From JACNKV01 sp964645915 (GTDB taxonomy: Bacteria; Fidelibacterota; Marinisomatia; Marinisomatales; JACNKV01), in the NCBI GenBank assembly GCA_964645915.1, contig CAZYDH010000005.1, forward strand, positions 47,614-111,613: a stretch of DNA of 64,000 bases, written 5' to 3'. The notes under the pieces were generated by a model. That model was given only the letters and a program-made list of their open reading frames with translations, had not been told where the DNA came from and did not search any database. How positions within the stretch are numbered: the first letter of the stretch is position 1; each line of letters starts with the position of its first letter. Both the position numbers and the translations under genes were made by a program. Positions 54,595 to 63,433 of this stretch are shown piece by piece.

Positions 54595-55635
54595 TTAGGA
54601 ATAATTTATTCTACGCTCGCTATCATATTTTTCTGATGCGAGTTTTCTCATATCAACGACAGAATCATGTTCGTCAACAATTTCAACTCCCAAGAGTGTT
54701 TCAATTGCATCTTCTAATGTAATGATACCTGTTGTCGTTCCAAATTCATCTGTGACGATAAACATCTGTTGACGTCTTTTCACAAACTCATCTAAAATAA
54801 AAGCAACGGAATCTTCTTGTTGTACAAAATAAACTGGTTCTTGTAATTCCTCCATTGGAATATCGAATTGATCTTCAGCTTGTTTATTAACAAGATCATA
54901 TCGATGAATAACACCGATTACATCATCCAAATCTTTATTATATACCGGTATTCGAGAAAAAGCAATTGGTGAATGTTGACGTACGATTTCTCCGACGGTT
55001 TGGTCTTTCTGTAATGCAAAGATTACATTTCTCGGAGTCATCACATCTTCTGCAGGGACATCATTTAGATTCATTAAATTCTCAATGATATCACTTTCTT
55101 TTTCAAGGATCGTTCCTTCATTCTCTCCTACTTCTGCCATTGCGATCATCTCTTCACGTGAAACTTTTTCCGGGGAATCTTCTTTCTTCAAAATTCGATT
55201 TAAATACACCGAGAGATACACAAACGGATATGTGACAAAAATCAAACCCTTTACGACATAAGCCGTAAAAGAGACTAAAGATTTCCAATATATTGCTCCA
55301 ATCGTTTTTGGAATGATCTCCGAAAAAATGAGAATAGATAATGTTAAAATAATCGAACTCACGGTCACCCATTCATTCCCTCCGAAAATATCAAATGTTT
55401 GGGCTCCTACACCGGCGGCTCCTACTACATTCGCAACGGTATTTAATGTTAATATACCAGCTAAAGGACGAGAAATATCATTTTTTAGATTTTGGATTAA
55501 TACTCCTGCTTTTTGGTTGTTCTTTACCATAACTGCAATGTGAGAATGGGTTACAGAGAGCATTACAGACTCAAGAAGTGAACATAAAAAGGATACGCCC
55601 AGAGCCAAAGAAAAGTATAATATGAGTAAGTTCAT
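54595..55635 (-). CDS. CNNM/CorC-family membrane protein with CBS domains
   Basis: The 346-residue protein has an N-terminal DUF21/CNNM domain with about four hydrophobic helices (residues 1 to about 160), including ILTLNTVANVVGAAGVGAQ and FSEIIPKTIGA. Two CBS domains follow, with the signature MTPRNVIFAL, IPVYNKDLDDVIGVIHRYDL and FIVTDEFGTTTGIITLEDAIE. The family mediates Mg2+ or Na+/Mg2+ transport and is often labelled hemolysin C. The short C-terminal CorC_HlyC domain of longer relatives is missing, as in several CNNM proteins. It is convergent with the Rrf2 gene. Confidence 0.9.
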   Translation of the reverse strand: MNLLILYFSLALGVSFLCSLLESVMLSVTHSHIAVMVKNNQKAGVLIQNLKNDISRPLAGILTLNTVANVVGAAGVGAQTFDIFGGNEWVTVSSIILTLSILIFSEIIPKTIGAIYWKSLVSFTAYVVKGLIFVTYPFVYLSVYLNRILKKEDSPEKVSREEMIAMAEVGENEGTILEKESDIIENLMNLNDVPAEDVMTPRNVIFALQKDQTVGEIVRQHSPIAFSRIPVYNKDLDDVIGVIHRYDLVNKQAEDQFDIPMEELQEPVYFVQQEDSVAFILDEFVKRRQQMFIVTDEFGTTTGIITLEDAIETLLGVEIVDEHDSVVDMRKLASEKYDSERRINYS

Positions 55636-55673
55636 CTACGGTGAATTTACAAAGGTAAAATAGGAACTAATTA

Positions 55674-56369
55674 CTATTTATTTCCCTTTTTATAGATAAT
55701 TCCAAATGGAATATAAACTAAAGCAAAATGCAATAATCCTGCAATTTCCAGACCGATCAAGTGCATCGGAAACTCACCTACGATAAATGGATTTTCAACA
55801 ATTGGAGGTGCACATATATACATATAATTTGCATCAAGAAGCCAATTTAATCCACCAACCACCGGTATTAATAATTGTGACCATAAAAAGATTCTCCACC
55901 ATGATCCTTTTCTTGGTCTCATTTTCAAGATCATTGTTGCCCATAGTGCTGCAAAAATAATTCCACCGTGTGACACAAAATACTCAATAAATAATAACCC
56001 GTCAGTGCCAAGAGTAAATTCCGGTGTGAACAGCGAGTGAAATGCACCTGGGATACCCCAAAAATAGAGAATTTCATATGACCATTGTCGGGGAAACAAT
56101 AATACTACACCCGATAGGATAGCTGAAATAGCACACATTTGTAATGGTAGACTTGACTGCAATGACCATCTTCCCAATGCTAATTGGTAGGGATGGTTCA
56201 GAACGGAAACTGCTAACAAAAATGCTCCAAAATAGAATGTGGTTTTTGCTACCATCGGTTGTGATAATTTTTTACCGATGAATAATAAAAGAAAGACTAC
56301 AATGATTGTAGGTGCATTTCCTTGCCACCATAGTTTTCCAAATAAAGGTATTATTTCATGTTCTATCAT
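55674..56369 (-). CDS. YwaF-like integral membrane protein (TIGR02206 family)
   Basis: The 231-residue protein has about six membrane helices. WSLQSSLPLQMCAISAILSG and FHSLFTPEF are close to the YwaF/TIGR02206 family, as is LLDANYMYICAPP. The family is common in Firmicutes and scattered elsewhere, with no assigned function. It lies 38 bases upstream of the CNNM-type gene on the same strand and is divergent from the hydrogenase operon. Full length. Confidence 0.8.
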   Translation of the reverse strand: MIEHEIIPLFGKLWWQGNAPTIIVVFLLLFIGKKLSQPMVAKTTFYFGAFLLAVSVLNHPYQLALGRWSLQSSLPLQMCAISAILSGVVLLFPRQWSYEILYFWGIPGAFHSLFTPEFTLGTDGLLFIEYFVSHGGIIFAALWATMILKMRPRKGSWWRIFLWSQLLIPVVGGLNWLLDANYMYICAPPIVENPFIVGEFPMHLIGLEIAGLLHFALVYIPFGIIYKKGNK

Positions 56370-56440
56370 GTTTGACTCTTAGATATTGCTGAAAACTACA
56401 ATAAATAATTTATGATATAAAATGAAAAATTCTTTTTAAA

Positions 56441-56458
56441 TAGGATAATTTTGTCCTA
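56441..56458. promoter_or_regulatory. Dyad upstream of the hydrogenase operon, possible operator
   Basis: TAGGA (56441-56445) and TCCTA (56454-56458) form an inverted repeat with an 8-base AT-rich centre, in the divergent gap between the YwaF-like gene and hydB. It has the size of a winged-helix regulator site. Regulator unknown. The rest of 56370-56627 shows no promoter that I would defend. Confidence 0.35.
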
Positions 56459-56627
56459 ATTTTAACATCGGAAAGAAAACATAATACGACAATTACATAC
56501 GATGAAGCTGATTTCTGCTATACTTTCCTTCAAAGGCGCTGCAAAATGTGTCTTAGTTTACTATATATATGACAGCACTCAAATTTTTTATTAATCAACC
56601 TCATTAACTAAACGAGAAATAAATCCT

Positions 56628-57677
56628 ATGAACATGTATAAACTCAAACAAGAAAATATACCGGATTTTATCGTACATCTTCAAAATTTCGGCGAGGTAA
56701 TTGCTCCTCATCCGAAAGGAGAAAAATCATTTACTTTTTCTACGATAACAGATCCTGATGATGTGGTTTTGGATTATCCAAGAACACTTCAATCAATTAG
56801 AAAATATTTTCTTCCACCAAGAGAACAACTCTTATCATACTCAATGGACTCAAATGATTTTCAACCTACAGAGATTGAAGAGAAACACAAAATCTTTTTA
56901 GGAGTACACAGTTATGATATGCAGGCAGTTTTAAAACTCGATTTCAATTTCACCCAAAATAATCCGGAAACTAATTACCTAAAGCGAAGAGATAATTCCT
57001 ATTTCATCGGAGTTTCCTTTACACCTGATGAATATCATTTTAGTCGCTCAGTTGGTATCCCTGTTGAAGACTATAATGGATTTGATTTATTCCTTCGAAA
57101 GAATATAAATGGATATACGATCATTTCTGTTACAGAAAAAGGAGAGAAGTTATTGGATGGATTCTCTTTAGAATCTGAAAAAGAAATAACCGGAGAAACA
57201 TTATACGAATTTTCTAATCAGATAAAATTTAATTACCATCAATTACCAGCGGTTTTTGAAAAGTTATGGGACTCCCCCATTTGGAATTCTGTCGCTAAAA
57301 AATGTGTTGGTTGTGGTACATGTAATCTTGTTTGTCCTACCTGTTATTGTTTCAATGTAGAAGATAATGTTGATCTGCAAATAAAGGTCGGATCACGTAA
57401 TCGCCACTGGGATGGTTGCATGCTTAATAGCTTTGCTGAAGTTGCAGGCGGTGAGAATTTCCGCGAAAATCTCGGTGAAAGAAAACGTCACCGACATTAT
57501 CGTAAGTTCAAATATATCAGTGATATCACTGGTGAACCATGGTGCGTAGGTTGTGGTCGTTGCATTATTTCTTGTACTGCAGGAATAAGTATCGTTGACA
57601 TCGTAAATGCATTGAAAGAAGAATATGAGCAAAATTATTTGACCAAATCCGCCCAACAACAAGATTTGATAGGTTAG
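56628..57677 (+). CDS. hydB: Group 3b [NiFe] hydrogenase (sulfhydrogenase) beta subunit, 4Fe-4S dicluster
   Basis: The 349-residue cytoplasmic protein has an N-terminal region without cofactor motifs (about 1-215). Then come ferredoxin-type cysteines: C226, C229, C232, C236 with C239 and C241, and later C306, C309, C312 and C316 (CVGCGRCIISC). A further Cys at 264 is in WDGCM. This matches the HydB/HyhB sulfur-reductase-type subunit of archaeal and bacterial group 3b enzymes, which moves electrons between the gamma and delta subunits. It is the first gene of hydBGDA, followed by hydG after eight bases. Confidence 0.9.
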   Translation: MNMYKLKQENIPDFIVHLQNFGEVIAPHPKGEKSFTFSTITDPDDVVLDYPRTLQSIRKYFLPPREQLLSYSMDSNDFQPTEIEEKHKIFLGVHSYDMQAVLKLDFNFTQNNPETNYLKRRDNSYFIGVSFTPDEYHFSRSVGIPVEDYNGFDLFLRKNINGYTIISVTEKGEKLLDGFSLESEKEITGETLYEFSNQIKFNYHQLPAVFEKLWDSPIWNSVAKKCVGCGTCNLVCPTCYCFNVEDNVDLQIKVGSRNRHWDGCMLNSFAEVAGGENFRENLGERKRHRHYRKFKYISDITGEPWCVGCGRCIISCTAGISIVDIVNALKEEYEQNYLTKSAQQQDLIG

Positions 57678-57685
57678 GAGTTATT

Positions 57686-58534
57686 ATGACAAACTTAACA
57701 CAGGAAAAACAATCTGGTGTGGATCTCTATTATCCGGAGATGTGTGAGATCACACAGATGAAAAAATTGACTGATTATGAAACATGGTTTGAGATTACAC
57801 TTCCTGAAGGTCGTGATCTTGGACATGAACCCGGACAATTTGTCCAAGTCTCTTTATTTGGAATAGGTGAAGCTCCAATTTCGGTTACTTCTTCACCGAC
57901 TAAAAAAGGTGCTTTTGAACTCTGTGTTCGACGAGTTGGAATGTTAACTGAAAAAATGCATCAGTTAACCGTCGGGTCCAAAATCGGTATTCGAGGTCCT
58001 TTTGGTAAAGGATTCGATGTAGAAGCATTAAAAGGAAAAGACATATTGATTGTCGGTGGCGGAATTGGAATTGTTCCGCTTCGATCCTTTATTAATTACA
58101 TACTAGACAATCGTGAAGACTTTGGTCGTCTGATTATCTGCTATGGTTCACGGTCTCCCCAAGAGTTGCTGTATAAAGATGAATTGTCACAGTGGGAAGC
58201 TGATCCGAAAGTAGAATATCATGTAACCGTTGACAACGGAACTCCTGAATGGAAAGGAAATGTTGGAGTTATTACAACATTAGTTCCATCATTAGATCTT
58301 GATTTAAACAATACGATCGCTGCCGTTGTCGGACCTCCCATCATGTATAAATTTGTATTGATGGCATTAAAAACAAAAGGCTTCAATGACGAAAATATTT
58401 ATATGTCGTTGGAGCGGAGGATGAAATGCGGTGTTGGATTATGCGGACATTGTCAAATGAACCATCACTACGTGTGTCAAGAAGGTCCAGTATTCCATTA
58501 TCCAGATATTAAAAACTTACCGGAGGCAATCTAA
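57686..58534 (+). CDS. hydG: Group 3b [NiFe] hydrogenase gamma subunit, FAD/NAD(P)-binding
   Basis: The 282-residue flavoprotein has a ferredoxin-reductase fold. GQFVQVSLFGIGEAPISVTS (about 51-70) is the FAD-binding barrel, ILIVGGGIGIVPLRSF (about 114-130) is the NAD(P) loop, and the C-terminal 2Fe-2S motif uses C248, C253, C256 and C264. It exchanges electrons with NAD(P)H, making the complex a bidirectional NAD(P)-linked hydrogenase. A good ribosome site (TAGGAG) precedes it. Its stop shares one base with the hydD start. Confidence 0.93.
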   Translation: MTNLTQEKQSGVDLYYPEMCEITQMKKLTDYETWFEITLPEGRDLGHEPGQFVQVSLFGIGEAPISVTSSPTKKGAFELCVRRVGMLTEKMHQLTVGSKIGIRGPFGKGFDVEALKGKDILIVGGGIGIVPLRSFINYILDNREDFGRLIICYGSRSPQELLYKDELSQWEADPKVEYHVTVDNGTPEWKGNVGVITTLVPSLDLDLNNTIAAVVGPPIMYKFVLMALKTKGFNDENIYMSLERRMKCGVGLCGHCQMNHHYVCQEGPVFHYPDIKNLPEAI

Positions 58535-59280
58535 TGGCTAAACCAAAAGTCGCATTCTTTGATTTCACCAGCTGTGAAGGATGCCAGTTAAATAAACTTA
58601 ATTTAGAAAACCATATTCTGGATGTTTTAGCGCATATCGACATTGTCGAATTTCGTGAAGCGATCGATGACAAAGCCGATGAATATGATGTTGCCTTTAT
58701 CGAAGGATCAATATCAACACCTAAATGTGTAGAAAGAATCAATGACATTCGTCGACGTTCAAAGGTGTTAATTGCGTTAGGCTCATGTGCTTCTATTGGC
58801 GGCGTCAATGCCATGAAGAACCTCCAACCGATTGAATCTGTTCGTGAAACAGTATATGGTGAAGACAAATATTTATTCTCAACCATTCCTGCTATGCCGG
58901 TATCTGCTGTGGTAAAGGTGGATTATGAAATTCATGGTTGCCCGATGAGCATCCCGGAGTTTCTGGAAGTGTTTAAATCTTTAATCATGGGAAAGATTCC
59001 TTTGAAATCCGATTCACCGGTTTGTGTTGAATGCAAACTTGCAGAAAATGAATGTCTATATGAACGCGGAATGGTTTGTATGGGACCGATTACACGAGCT
59101 GGTTGTGATGCAATTTGTCCGTCCTTCGAACAGTTTTGCACCGGTTGTCGTGGTGTCATCCCGAATACAGATAAAGAAGCAATGACCGACATTCTTGTAA
59201 AGCACGGCTTGTCAAAAGATGACGCGCGTAAACGCCTGCTTATGTTCAACAGTTACGTTTCTGACGAAATGGTTAACTAA
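58534..59280 (+). CDS. hydD: Group 3b [NiFe] hydrogenase delta (small) subunit
   Basis: The 248-residue small subunit has the proximal-cluster motif CEGCQLNKL (C14, C17), GSCASIGG and HGCPMSIPEF. A C-terminal cysteine cluster follows, with CVECKLAENEC, GCDAICPSFEQFC and CTGCRG. These supply the [4Fe-4S] clusters that wire the active site in HydA to HydB. There is no Tat signal, so the complex is cytoplasmic, as in group 3. A strong ribosome site (GGAGG, six bases upstream) overlaps the hydG end. hydA follows after 17 bases. Confidence 0.94.
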   Translation: MAKPKVAFFDFTSCEGCQLNKLNLENHILDVLAHIDIVEFREAIDDKADEYDVAFIEGSISTPKCVERINDIRRRSKVLIALGSCASIGGVNAMKNLQPIESVRETVYGEDKYLFSTIPAMPVSAVVKVDYEIHGCPMSIPEFLEVFKSLIMGKIPLKSDSPVCVECKLAENECLYERGMVCMGPITRAGCDAICPSFEQFCTGCRGVIPNTDKEAMTDILVKHGLSKDDARKRLLMFNSYVSDEMVN

Positions 59281-59297
59281 GTATAAAATTAGGAGCA

Positions 59298-60602
59298 ATG
59301 ATGAGTAAAAATCTTGATATCATGGTAAAACATCTAACCAGAGTTGAAGGCCATGGTAATATCGTAGTCAATATGAAAGACGGTGTTCTGGAAAAAGCAC
59401 AATTGGATATTGTGGAAGCACCCAGATATTTTGAAGCCATGCTGAAAGGTCGTAGTTTTCATGAAGCAGCCATTATAACCTCACGGATATGTGGTATCTG
59501 CTCTCTTGGACACCAAATGACTTCATTAAAAGCAACTGAAGATGCTCTTGGACTTGAAATTTCTACACAAACAGAATTACTAAGAAAACTTCTTGTTCAT
59601 GGTGCAACCATTCAATCCAACATTTTACATATTTATTTCCTTGTAGCACCGGATTTATTTGGAGCACCGAGTGTTCTTCCTTTGATTCCAACCCATACCG
59701 ATGTAATTCTTCGTGCTTTACGTATGAAACGAATGGCAAATGATATTGGAGACATTGTTTCCGGTCGTGCCGTTCATCCGATTACTCCTGTACCGGGTGG
59801 ATTTACAAAGATCCCTACAGCCGGTGAGTTAAAAGCAATTCGTAAAGATCTGGTCGAAAATGGAATTCCTGATATGATTGAAACAGCAAAACTGTTGGCC
59901 ACTGTTGCAGGTGCTATTCCTAACTTTACACGTGAAACCGAGTACATTTCACTCGCAGATCCGGATGAATATGCATTGTATGATGGACAAATATTCTCTT
60001 CCGATACAGGTGCGACTCCGGACAAAAATTACCGTAAAATGACGAATGAGTTTATTGTCAAACATTCAACTAGTAAGCACTGTAAACATTCTCGTTCAAG
60101 TTATATGGTTGGCGCATTAGCCAGATGGAATAATAATCACGACAAGCTATGTGATAATGCATTAGAAGCTGCTGAATCTCTTGGACTTAAACCGGATTGT
60201 TATAATCCATATATGAATACAGTTGCCCAAGCGGTTGAAACGGTTCATTGTATTGAAGATTCTATTGCAATTATCGACAAATTATTGGATCGTGGTTTGA
60301 AAAATGAAAAACCAAACCAAGAACCAACCCGTTATGGAGTAGGTGTCGGATCCAATGAAGTTCCTCGAGGAATCTTGTATCATGAATATGAATACGACAG
60401 AAAAGGAAACATCGTATCGGCTAACTGTATTATCCCTACCGGACAGAACTTAGCAAATATTGACGATGATATGAAAAAACTCGTACCGGAAATCATTGAT
60501 CTTTCAAAAGAAGAGATTACTAAGAGATTAGAAATGCTTGTACGCGCTTACGATCCATGCATTTCTTGCTCGGTGCACTTATTGGATGTTGATTTTATTT
60601 AA
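59298..60602 (+). CDS. hydA: Group 3b [NiFe] hydrogenase alpha (large) subunit
   Basis: The 434-residue catalytic subunit has both NiFe-ligand motifs: RICGICSLGH at 63-72 (C65, C68) and DPCISCSVH at 419-427 (C421, C424). A seven-residue C-terminal peptide (LLDVDFI) follows His427. In this family the tail is removed after Ni insertion by an endopeptidase, encoded by the next gene. The enzyme oxidises H2 or evolves it from NAD(P)H and can reduce sulfur in related complexes. A ribosome site (AGGAG) precedes tandem ATGs at 59298 and 59301. hyp maturation genes are not in this window. Confidence 0.96.
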   Translation: MMSKNLDIMVKHLTRVEGHGNIVVNMKDGVLEKAQLDIVEAPRYFEAMLKGRSFHEAAIITSRICGICSLGHQMTSLKATEDALGLEISTQTELLRKLLVHGATIQSNILHIYFLVAPDLFGAPSVLPLIPTHTDVILRALRMKRMANDIGDIVSGRAVHPITPVPGGFTKIPTAGELKAIRKDLVENGIPDMIETAKLLATVAGAIPNFTRETEYISLADPDEYALYDGQIFSSDTGATPDKNYRKMTNEFIVKHSTSKHCKHSRSSYMVGALARWNNNHDKLCDNALEAAESLGLKPDCYNPYMNTVAQAVETVHCIEDSIAIIDKLLDRGLKNEKPNQEPTRYGVGVGSNEVPRGILYHEYEYDRKGNIVSANCIIPTGQNLANIDDDMKKLVPEIIDLSKEEITKRLEMLVRAYDPCISCSVHLLDVDFI

Positions 60603-60660
60603 TCTCATAAATAATTCGCACTCATCAGTATTTATCACCTAAATTGTTGTGCAATCTTCT

Positions 60661-61155
60661 ATGACTGAATCATCCGCTACACAAGATATGACGAATTTAA
60701 AGGTCATCTCCGTGGGGAACGATCTCTACGGAGATGATGGTGTTGGAGTACAGATATTGGATCAAATAAAAAACGAACCCGTTTTTGAAAACGTTTCATT
60801 GATCGATTGTGCTACCGATGCTTTAAACATTGTCGAGGAGATGAAATCCACTCGTCATATGGTCATAATTGATGCAGCAAAAATGTCAACTGACCCGGGA
60901 ACGGTAAAGATATTTGACGCAAAAGATGTTCATCTTCATGTTAAATCCGATCATCTATCCGTTCACGGAATTAGTTTAGTTGATACATTTAACATTGCCC
61001 AACAAATTGGAGTCTATCCGGAATCCTTAACGATTATAGGAATTGAACCTGAACAGATCGCAGTTAACTCCGGATTAAGCAACACGGTATTAAATGCTAT
61101 TCCTCTTGCCATTTCAAAACTTATTAAATTTCAAACAACATTAAACATAAACTGA
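60661..61155 (+). CDS. Hydrogenase maturation endopeptidase
   Basis: I start at the ATG at 60661 (164 residues); a GTG at 60649 is also in frame. The HybD/HycI-type fold shows GNDLYGDDGVGVQIL near the start, an acidic metal-binding residue in VIIDAAKM and a histidine in DHLSVHGISL. It cleaves the C-terminal peptide of the NiFe large subunit after nickel insertion. Its place 58 bases after hydA, whose product has such a tail, matches the role. The response regulator gene follows after eight bases. Confidence 0.9.
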   Translation: MTESSATQDMTNLKVISVGNDLYGDDGVGVQILDQIKNEPVFENVSLIDCATDALNIVEEMKSTRHMVIIDAAKMSTDPGTVKIFDAKDVHLHVKSDHLSVHGISLVDTFNIAQQIGVYPESLTIIGIEPEQIAVNSGLSNTVLNAIPLAISKLIKFQTTLNIN

Positions 61156-61163
61156 GGATTATT

Positions 61164-61553
61164 ATGACAAAAAAAATCATGATTATTGATGATGACATTG
61201 ATCTAGTTGAAGTGATGCGTATTACATTAGAATCCGCCGGATTTGAAGTGATTGATGCTCAAGACAGTTTAAAAGGATTATCTATTCTAAAGACAGAACA
61301 ACCGGATCTTTTAATCTTAGACGTAATGATGAATACACAAGACGAAGGTTTTCAACTAGCGTATCAACTAAGAGCTTCCGAAGCGACGAAAGATATTCCA
61401 ATATTGATGATCACCGCCGTTGGTTCTCAAACCGGTTATGCATTTGATTCTTCAAAAGATGAATCATTTTTACCGGTTGATGAATTCATTGAAAAACCGG
61501 TAAATCCGGATGCTCTAATCGATGCAGTAAAAAGGAATCTTACTATTGCCTGA
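61164..61553 (+). CDS. Stand-alone response regulator receiver protein
   Basis: The 129-residue CheY-like domain has the acidic pocket in MIIDDDIDL (about 6-14), the phosphoacceptor Asp53 in LLILDVMM, and Lys111 in IEKPV. There is no output domain, unlike RegA. It has a good ribosome site (GAGGAT). It lies eight bases downstream of the hydrogenase protease and overlaps the histidine kinase gene by eight bases, so it pairs with that kinase. The output must act by protein contact or through another regulator. Confidence 0.93.
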   Translation: MTKKIMIIDDDIDLVEVMRITLESAGFEVIDAQDSLKGLSILKTEQPDLLILDVMMNTQDEGFQLAYQLRASEATKDIPILMITAVGSQTGYAFDSSKDESFLPVDEFIEKPVNPDALIDAVKRNLTIA

Positions 61554-62877
61554 GATCTTCCCCGCGACATTCTCATTTTATACGCCTCGATCTCTTCGAA
61601 GGAAGACATTATGGCTAATCAATTTACGATGGATCGCTACTATCGGGATGACCATTTTGCTCATCCTTGCATCAAAATTGATAGATGGATTACCGATAAC
61701 CAATCTGATAATTACCGTTGGGATATTAGGAAGCATAAATCTCCTCTATTACCTTTTAACAAGATTTTATGCACCGAATCTCTTAAAAAGTGAATTAATG
61801 TTTGTCAGGATTCAAATCTATTTTGATTTGGTCCTCTTATCGCTGTTAATCCACTTTACAGGCGGAATTCAAAATCCATTTTATCTATTTTACATCTTTC
61901 ATGTTATCATTGCTTGCACCATCTTTGAACAAAAGATTGACCCGTATTCGATAACTATATTCTCAGTGATCGTTTTTTCAGGGATGGTCTATGCGGAATC
62001 CCAACTGTGGCTCCATCATTATGATTTATTTGGGTCTTCCATTTCTCAATTGAGTGTATTGATATCCTTAGGTGTATTCTATATTACAATGTTCGCTAGT
62101 GCATACTTAGGTGTCACTCTGATGAAAAGGCATCTAAAGGTAAAAGATATCATTCATCAAAAAAATCTGAAACTTAGAGAAGCTGCTGAAGTGAAAACTA
62201 AATTTTTCAGGTTTGTATCTCATGAACTTAAGTCACCGATTGTTGCTATTCAAAGTGCGATTAATGTCGTTCTTGATCTGATGGGCGAAGAATTAACACC
62301 CAAAACAAAAGACCTTCTAACTCGTGCGAAAAAGCGATCAGTTCAAATGCTAAATATCTTAAAAGATTTATTGGATATTATGTATGACCGCCAATTAGTA
62401 ACCGGAAGTCCTGAAAATGTTATTCCCTGTGACTATCTTCATGAGTTTATTGAGAATGAACGTCCTCACGCCGAAGAAAAAGGTATAAATATTGTTGAAG
62501 AGATCTGTGCAGAACGTGGCGGATTATTGGTTGATAAATTTCTTCTGGATAAAATCTTTTCTAATTTATTATCCAATGCCGTTCGATATACTCCAAAGAA
62601 TGGAACCATCACGATTTCAACTTCTGTTGACTCTGAGTTTTGGTCCTTTACAATTAAAGATACCGGTATTGGAATTTCGATCGTAGATCAAAAGCATATC
62701 TTTGATGAATTTTACCGGACTAAAAATGCGAAAGAACACGAAGCAGTCGGTACCGGTTTAGGATTAAGTATTGTAAAAAATCTAGTTGATAAATTAAACG
62801 GTGAAATTGTTCTCAGAAGTGAGTTGAAAAAAGGAGCATCGTTTACGGTAAAAATCCCCATAACGAATAAAATGTAA
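61546..62877 (+). CDS. RegB-like redox-sensing histidine kinase
   Basis: The frame opens at TTG 61546 with AAGGA nine bases upstream; no ATG fits the N-terminus. The 443-residue protein has about six membrane helices (23-195), and the segment WLINLRWIATIGM resembles RegB. The loop FTGGIQNPF contains GGxxNPF (106-112), the RegB quinone-binding signature. Then come the H box FRFVSHELKSPIV (His226), N box NLLSNAVRYTP, G1 DTGIGIS and G2 GTGLGLSI. RegB's redox cysteine after the H box is not present. It probably senses the quinone pool and phosphorylates the adjacent receiver. Confidence 0.88.
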   Translation: MPEIFPATFSFYTPRSLRRKTLWLINLRWIATIGMTILLILASKLIDGLPITNLIITVGILGSINLLYYLLTRFYAPNLLKSELMFVRIQIYFDLVLLSLLIHFTGGIQNPFYLFYIFHVIIACTIFEQKIDPYSITIFSVIVFSGMVYAESQLWLHHYDLFGSSISQLSVLISLGVFYITMFASAYLGVTLMKRHLKVKDIIHQKNLKLREAAEVKTKFFRFVSHELKSPIVAIQSAINVVLDLMGEELTPKTKDLLTRAKKRSVQMLNILKDLLDIMYDRQLVTGSPENVIPCDYLHEFIENERPHAEEKGINIVEEICAERGGLLVDKFLLDKIFSNLLSNAVRYTPKNGTITISTSVDSEFWSFTIKDTGIGISIVDQKHIFDEFYRTKNAKEHEAVGTGLGLSIVKNLVDKLNGEIVLRSELKKGASFTVKIPITNKM

Positions 62878-62885
62878 GGATATTT

Positions 62886-63359
62886 TTGAATAAAACACCA
62901 ATTGGCGGAATTCTTGAAGTTCGGGGCTTAACAATGATAAAAGTCCTGGGTATTTCGAACAAACCCGGTTACGGTGGAAAGATTTTAACCCTTCTTGGGA
63001 ATGCCGGGATCAACTTACAATTTATAGCAGAAAGCGAAGATATATCCTCCTTAGCCAATTTGACCTTCTGTATTAATCCTGAAAAGACAACAATTGCTCT
63101 AAATTTGATTCAAACTGCCATGGAATCACTCGAAATCAAAGATATTAAAGCACAACCAAATATAACAGCGTTAACCGTATTTGGACCGCATTTCAAAGAG
63201 AAACCGGCTATCTGTGGAAAAATGTGTGCCGCCTTGGGGAATGCTGAAATTAATATACTTGGAATCTCAACGTCTATTTCGTCTATTTGCTGTTTAATTG
63301 ATGACGGTAAATTTTCAAAAGCATATAATGCTCTACTTGATGTATTCAGCCTACCCTAA
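62886..63359 (+). CDS. Tandem ACT-domain protein, aspartokinase-regulatory-like
   Basis: The 157-residue frame starts at TTG 62886, with AAGGA five bases upstream; an ATG at 62934 is an alternative. Two ACT domains are visible: MIKVLGISNKPGYGGKIL (from residue 17) and ALTVFGPHFKEKPAICGKM, the latter with NAEINILGISTSISSICCLI. This pairing resembles the C-terminal regulatory half of LysC aspartate kinase, but no kinase domain is present. ACT domains bind small ligands such as amino acids. It is eight bases downstream of the histidine kinase and probably in the same transcript. Confidence 0.78.
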   Translation: MNKTPIGGILEVRGLTMIKVLGISNKPGYGGKILTLLGNAGINLQFIAESEDISSLANLTFCINPEKTTIALNLIQTAMESLEIKDIKAQPNITALTVFGPHFKEKPAICGKMCAALGNAEINILGISTSISSICCLIDDGKFSKAYNALLDVFSLP

Positions 63360-63433
63360 TGTCCTCGGTTTATATTTTACATTTTTAATTCTTTACTAAA
63401 CTTAATTTTATTTCTATAATTCCTAAATTATGC

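Noticed and set aside
56530..56550. Possible sigma-54 site before hydB (GCTGCAAAA)
   Set aside because: No GG lies at the required distance upstream, so the -24/-12 pattern is not met.
60606..60637. ATAAATA and TATTTAT inverted arms after hydA
   Set aside because: The stem is only A-T pairs with an 18-base loop and no T run, so it is unlikely to end transcription; the genes after it belong to the same run.
61546..61640. A later start for the RegB-like kinase
   Set aside because: The first in-frame ATG falls in the first membrane helix and would remove the conserved LRW segment; the TTG at 61546 has a good ribosome site.
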